From an uncultured Polyangiaceae bacterium (GTDB lineage: Bacteria; Myxococcota_A; Polyangia; Polyangiales; Houyiibacteriaceae), in the NCBI GenBank assembly GCA_947259605.1, contig CAMYMX010000188.1:1-6829 (forward strand): 6,829 nucleotides of DNA, read 5' to 3'. The translations under genes were made by a program, and so were the position numbers. The notes below the pieces were generated by a model. It had not been told where the DNA came from, searched no databases, and saw only the letters and a list, made by a program, of their open reading frames with translations. Every line of letters begins with the position of its first letter. The stretch's first letter is position 1. This document shows positions 5,562-6,829 of the stretch, piece after piece.

Positions 5562-6455
5562 TCAAGCGCTCTCTTTCACTTTCGCAAAGTTTTTGTGCGC
5601 TTGGGGTGCTGGAGGCGCCTTGCGCTTGGCCGGCGCGTCCGGCTTGGTCTTCGCCTGGTCCTTATCGGGGGTGTTGCTTTCGTCGGTCCTGGCGTCGGTC
5701 TCCGCGGGCGCAGCCGCATATCCCTGAGCTCGCGCGATCTTTGGAACGATCACGTTGGTCCAGATGTGCGCGAGCGGAACATGCTCCACCAGCACCGTCG
5801 ACGGCGCCTGGGTGAGCAACTCGACGTCGGTGAACGGTGCCCCGCCACGGCCGGCCTCGAGCGCGCCGATGATGATGTTGCCCAGGGCTTCGCGCGGCAG
5901 CACCTCAACGAAGCGTTCGACAGTGACGCCTTCGACGATGTCCTGGTGGGTGAGCAATTTGTCCTCGAGCGCCCGGTCGAGCATGAACGCGAGGTGTGCC
6001 TTGGCGCGCTCGAGCACGGCCATATCGGTGCCCGTGGATTCCCAGAACTCGTCGTCGATGACGAATTTCCAGATCGCCTGGTTGTCGAGATGGCGAACGC
6101 GATCGTCGGGGTCGAAGAGACTGACGACCGTCGCGGGGTCGACTTCACCCTCGTCGAGAGCGATGAGCAGGTCCTCGCCCGATGAAGCGACGGATTTCTT
6201 GATCGCGATCTTGAACTTCACCCCGGTCGCGGTGGTCAGGATCTTGGCGCGCAAGCTGGCGCGATCCTTGAGGCCCTCCATGATCGCGCCAGGCGGAAAG
6301 TGGCGGATGAAATCTTCTGCGGTCAGCCGACCGATGTCGAGCGCGTGACACATGGCGTGGGCCAAAAAGCGCCGTCGGCCCTCATGGAGCTTGGACTTGA
6401 ACGCCGAGATCTTTTCGCTCTCAAGCCAGGTCTGTTCCGCTATTTCCTCTGTCAT
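5562..6455 (-). CDS. Conserved hypothetical protein, 297 aa, with internal duplication and Lys/Pro-rich tail
   Basis: The chosen start is ATG 6453-6455 ('MTEEIAEQTWLESEKISAF'), because GAGGAGG (6461-6467) sits 5 nt upstream. The frame could extend 7 codons to a TTG at 6476, but that would place the Shine-Dalgarno inside the gene. There is no signal peptide or membrane segment, so it is cytosolic. Residues ~30-80 ('FLAHAMCHALDIGRLTAEDF..') and ~154-205 ('HLAFMLDRALEDKLLTHQDI..') align with each other, suggesting two copies of a helical module. Between them lies 'DPDDRVRHLDNQAIWKFVID'. Residues ~247-297 are low-complexity Ala/Pro/Lys/Asp, probably disordered and ending basic. I recall similar uncharacterised proteins in Myxococcota but cannot assign a function. 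It is intact, unlike its downstream neighbours, which may be co-transcribed. Confidence 0.8.
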   Translation of the reverse strand: MTEEIAEQTWLESEKISAFKSKLHEGRRRFLAHAMCHALDIGRLTAEDFIRHFPPGAIMEGLKDRASLRAKILTTATGVKFKIAIKKSVASSGEDLLIALDEGEVDPATVVSLFDPDDRVRHLDNQAIWKFVIDDEFWESTGTDMAVLERAKAHLAFMLDRALEDKLLTHQDIVEGVTVERFVEVLPREALGNIIIGALEAGRGGAPFTDVELLTQAPSTVLVEHVPLAHIWTNVIVPKIARAQGYAAAPAETDARTDESNTPDKDQAKTKPDAPAKRKAPPAPQAHKNFAKVKESA

Positions 6456-6460
6456 CCAAG

Positions 6461-6467
6461 CCTCCTC
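6461..6467 (-). promoter_or_regulatory. Strong Shine-Dalgarno GAGGAGG deciding the 6455 start
   Basis: GAGGAGG on the minus strand lies 5 nt before ATG 6455. It favours this ATG over the in-frame TTG at 6476. Confidence 0.75.
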
Positions 6468-6489
6468 GGCCGACAATCGCGACGCTCTG

Positions 6490-6510
6490 TGCTGACTTCA
6501 CAGGTTAGCA
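6490..6510. promoter_or_regulatory. Operator-like imperfect palindrome upstream of the 297-aa gene
   Basis: TGCTGAC (6490-6496) and GTTAGCA (6504-6510) pair at 6 of 7 positions plus one G-T wobble, across a 7-nt loop. The site sits 35-55 nt before ATG 6455, where a repressor or leader hairpin could act. Speculative. Confidence 0.25.
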
Positions 6511-6524
6511 GGAACCTCACATAA

Positions 6525-6553
6525 TTGACATAAAAGTTCTTTAATACTGTAAC
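6525..6553 (+). promoter_or_regulatory. Candidate plus-strand promoter in AT-rich intergenic DNA
   Basis: A perfect TTGACA (6525-6530), a 17-nt spacer and TGTAAC (6548-6553, 4/6 to consensus) lie in the only clearly AT-rich patch of the window (~6515-6560). It would transcribe toward the lipoprotein at 6688, leaving a leader of about 130 nt. No equally good minus-strand promoter for the 297-aa gene was found, though the same AT-rich patch probably serves it. Confidence 0.4.
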
Positions 6554-6687
6554 TTCATGTTCATGGTCGTCCGGGGGCATGGCCAGAACAAAGGAAAACA
6601 AACGGCCTGTCCGCGTGGCGACGCAAGCGAGGTGACAAGCTAGTGAGGCTCTTCGTGCCCAGCGCCTGCGCGTCCTCTTAAGATGGG

Positions 6688-6829
6688 ATGATGCAGTACG
6701 ACCGGAAAATTATTCTTTCACTTGGTCTCCTGTTGTCGTTTGCCACCTCGGCTTGCAGCAGCGGTGGTAGCGACCCGCGCAGCGGGGATGGCGGTGTCGA
6801 CTTCGTCGACGGGGCGACACCTCCCTGCG
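6688..6829 (+). CDS. Lipoprotein, N-terminal part (3' end outside window)
   Basis: ATG 6688 is followed directly by a second in-frame ATG at 6691. The frame is open to the window edge. From 6691 it reads 'MQYDRKIILSLGLLLSFATS' then 'ACSSGGSDPRSGDGG': a basic n-region, a hydrophobic core and a lipobox-like 'TSAC', with Cys22 as the lipid acceptor. A Gly/Ser/Asp-rich linker follows, typical of myxobacterial lipoproteins. 'DGATPPC' at the edge may begin a Cys-rich module. No strong ribosome site is visible ('aagatggg'). It is divergent from the 297-aa gene. The mature function cannot be read from 46 codons. Confidence 0.7.
   Translation, partial: MMQYDRKIILSLGLLLSFATSACSSGGSDPRSGDGGVDFVDGATPPC

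Noticed and set aside
6456..6476. TTG start for the 297-aa protein at 6476
   Set aside because: The GAGGAGG ribosome site lies within this extension and is ideally spaced for ATG 6455.
6579..6635. 18-codon plus-strand ORF (MARTKENKRPVRVATQAR)
   Set aside because: The ribosome site is poor (G-run adjacent to ATG) and there is no supporting evidence. Kept only as a possible leader ORF.

Overview
The window looks like chromosome from a GC-rich member of the Myxococcota (old Deltaproteobacteria). This rests on the high GC content, on Cys-rich secreted proteins with 'CVDTxxDPxxCGxC' modules, on lipoproteins with long GGSGG/GGTGG linkers next to a heme-type motif, and on a deltaproteobacterial style IS481-like transposase. 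No taxon marker gene is present, so this is inference.

Layout, left to right. (1) Bases 2-2164, plus strand: the 3' part of a gene for a secreted or surface protein. It has Cys-rich modules in the order A-A-B-A-B, then seven ~47-residue repeats that could close as a seven-bladed beta-propeller. Its 5' end lies outside the window. (2) Bases 2234-2833, minus strand: a nucleotidyltransferase-fold gene (MNT/AbiEii type) whose C-terminus has most likely been frameshifted. A remnant of an overlapping upstream gene is cut off by the next element. (3) Bases 2894-4140: an IS481-like insertion sequence with imperfect TGT...ACA terminal inverted repeats. Its transposase frame is open, but an apparent in-frame deletion removes the second catalytic Asp, so the element is probably dead in cis. 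No target duplication is visible.

(4) Bases 4174-5500, minus strand: a damaged-looking series of three small exported-protein frames. In transcription order they are a lipoprotein with a CX4CH motif that stops early (5500-5159), an Asp/Cys-rich metal-binding-like frame without a signal peptide (5121-4855), and a Gly-rich frame with eight 27-bp tandem repeats and a CxxCH heme-type domain (4737-4174). The last two share one reading frame separated by a single TGA. (5) Bases 5562-6455, minus strand: an intact conserved hypothetical cytosolic protein of 297 aa with a strong Shine-Dalgarno and an apparent internal duplication. (6) Bases 6456-6687: a locally AT-rich intergenic region with a plausible plus-strand promoter. 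(7) Bases 6688-6829, plus strand: the start of a new lipoprotein gene cut by the window edge.

I see no coherent defence, biosynthetic or mobile operon. The main story is an accessory region of fast-changing surface and lipoprotein genes, with repeat expansion, gene fusion or truncation, and a decayed IS beside a decayed nucleotidyltransferase pair. The most notable signals are the catalytically deleted but still open transposase, the modular Cys-rich/propeller protein, and the in-frame stop between the Asp/Cys-rich and heme-type frames.
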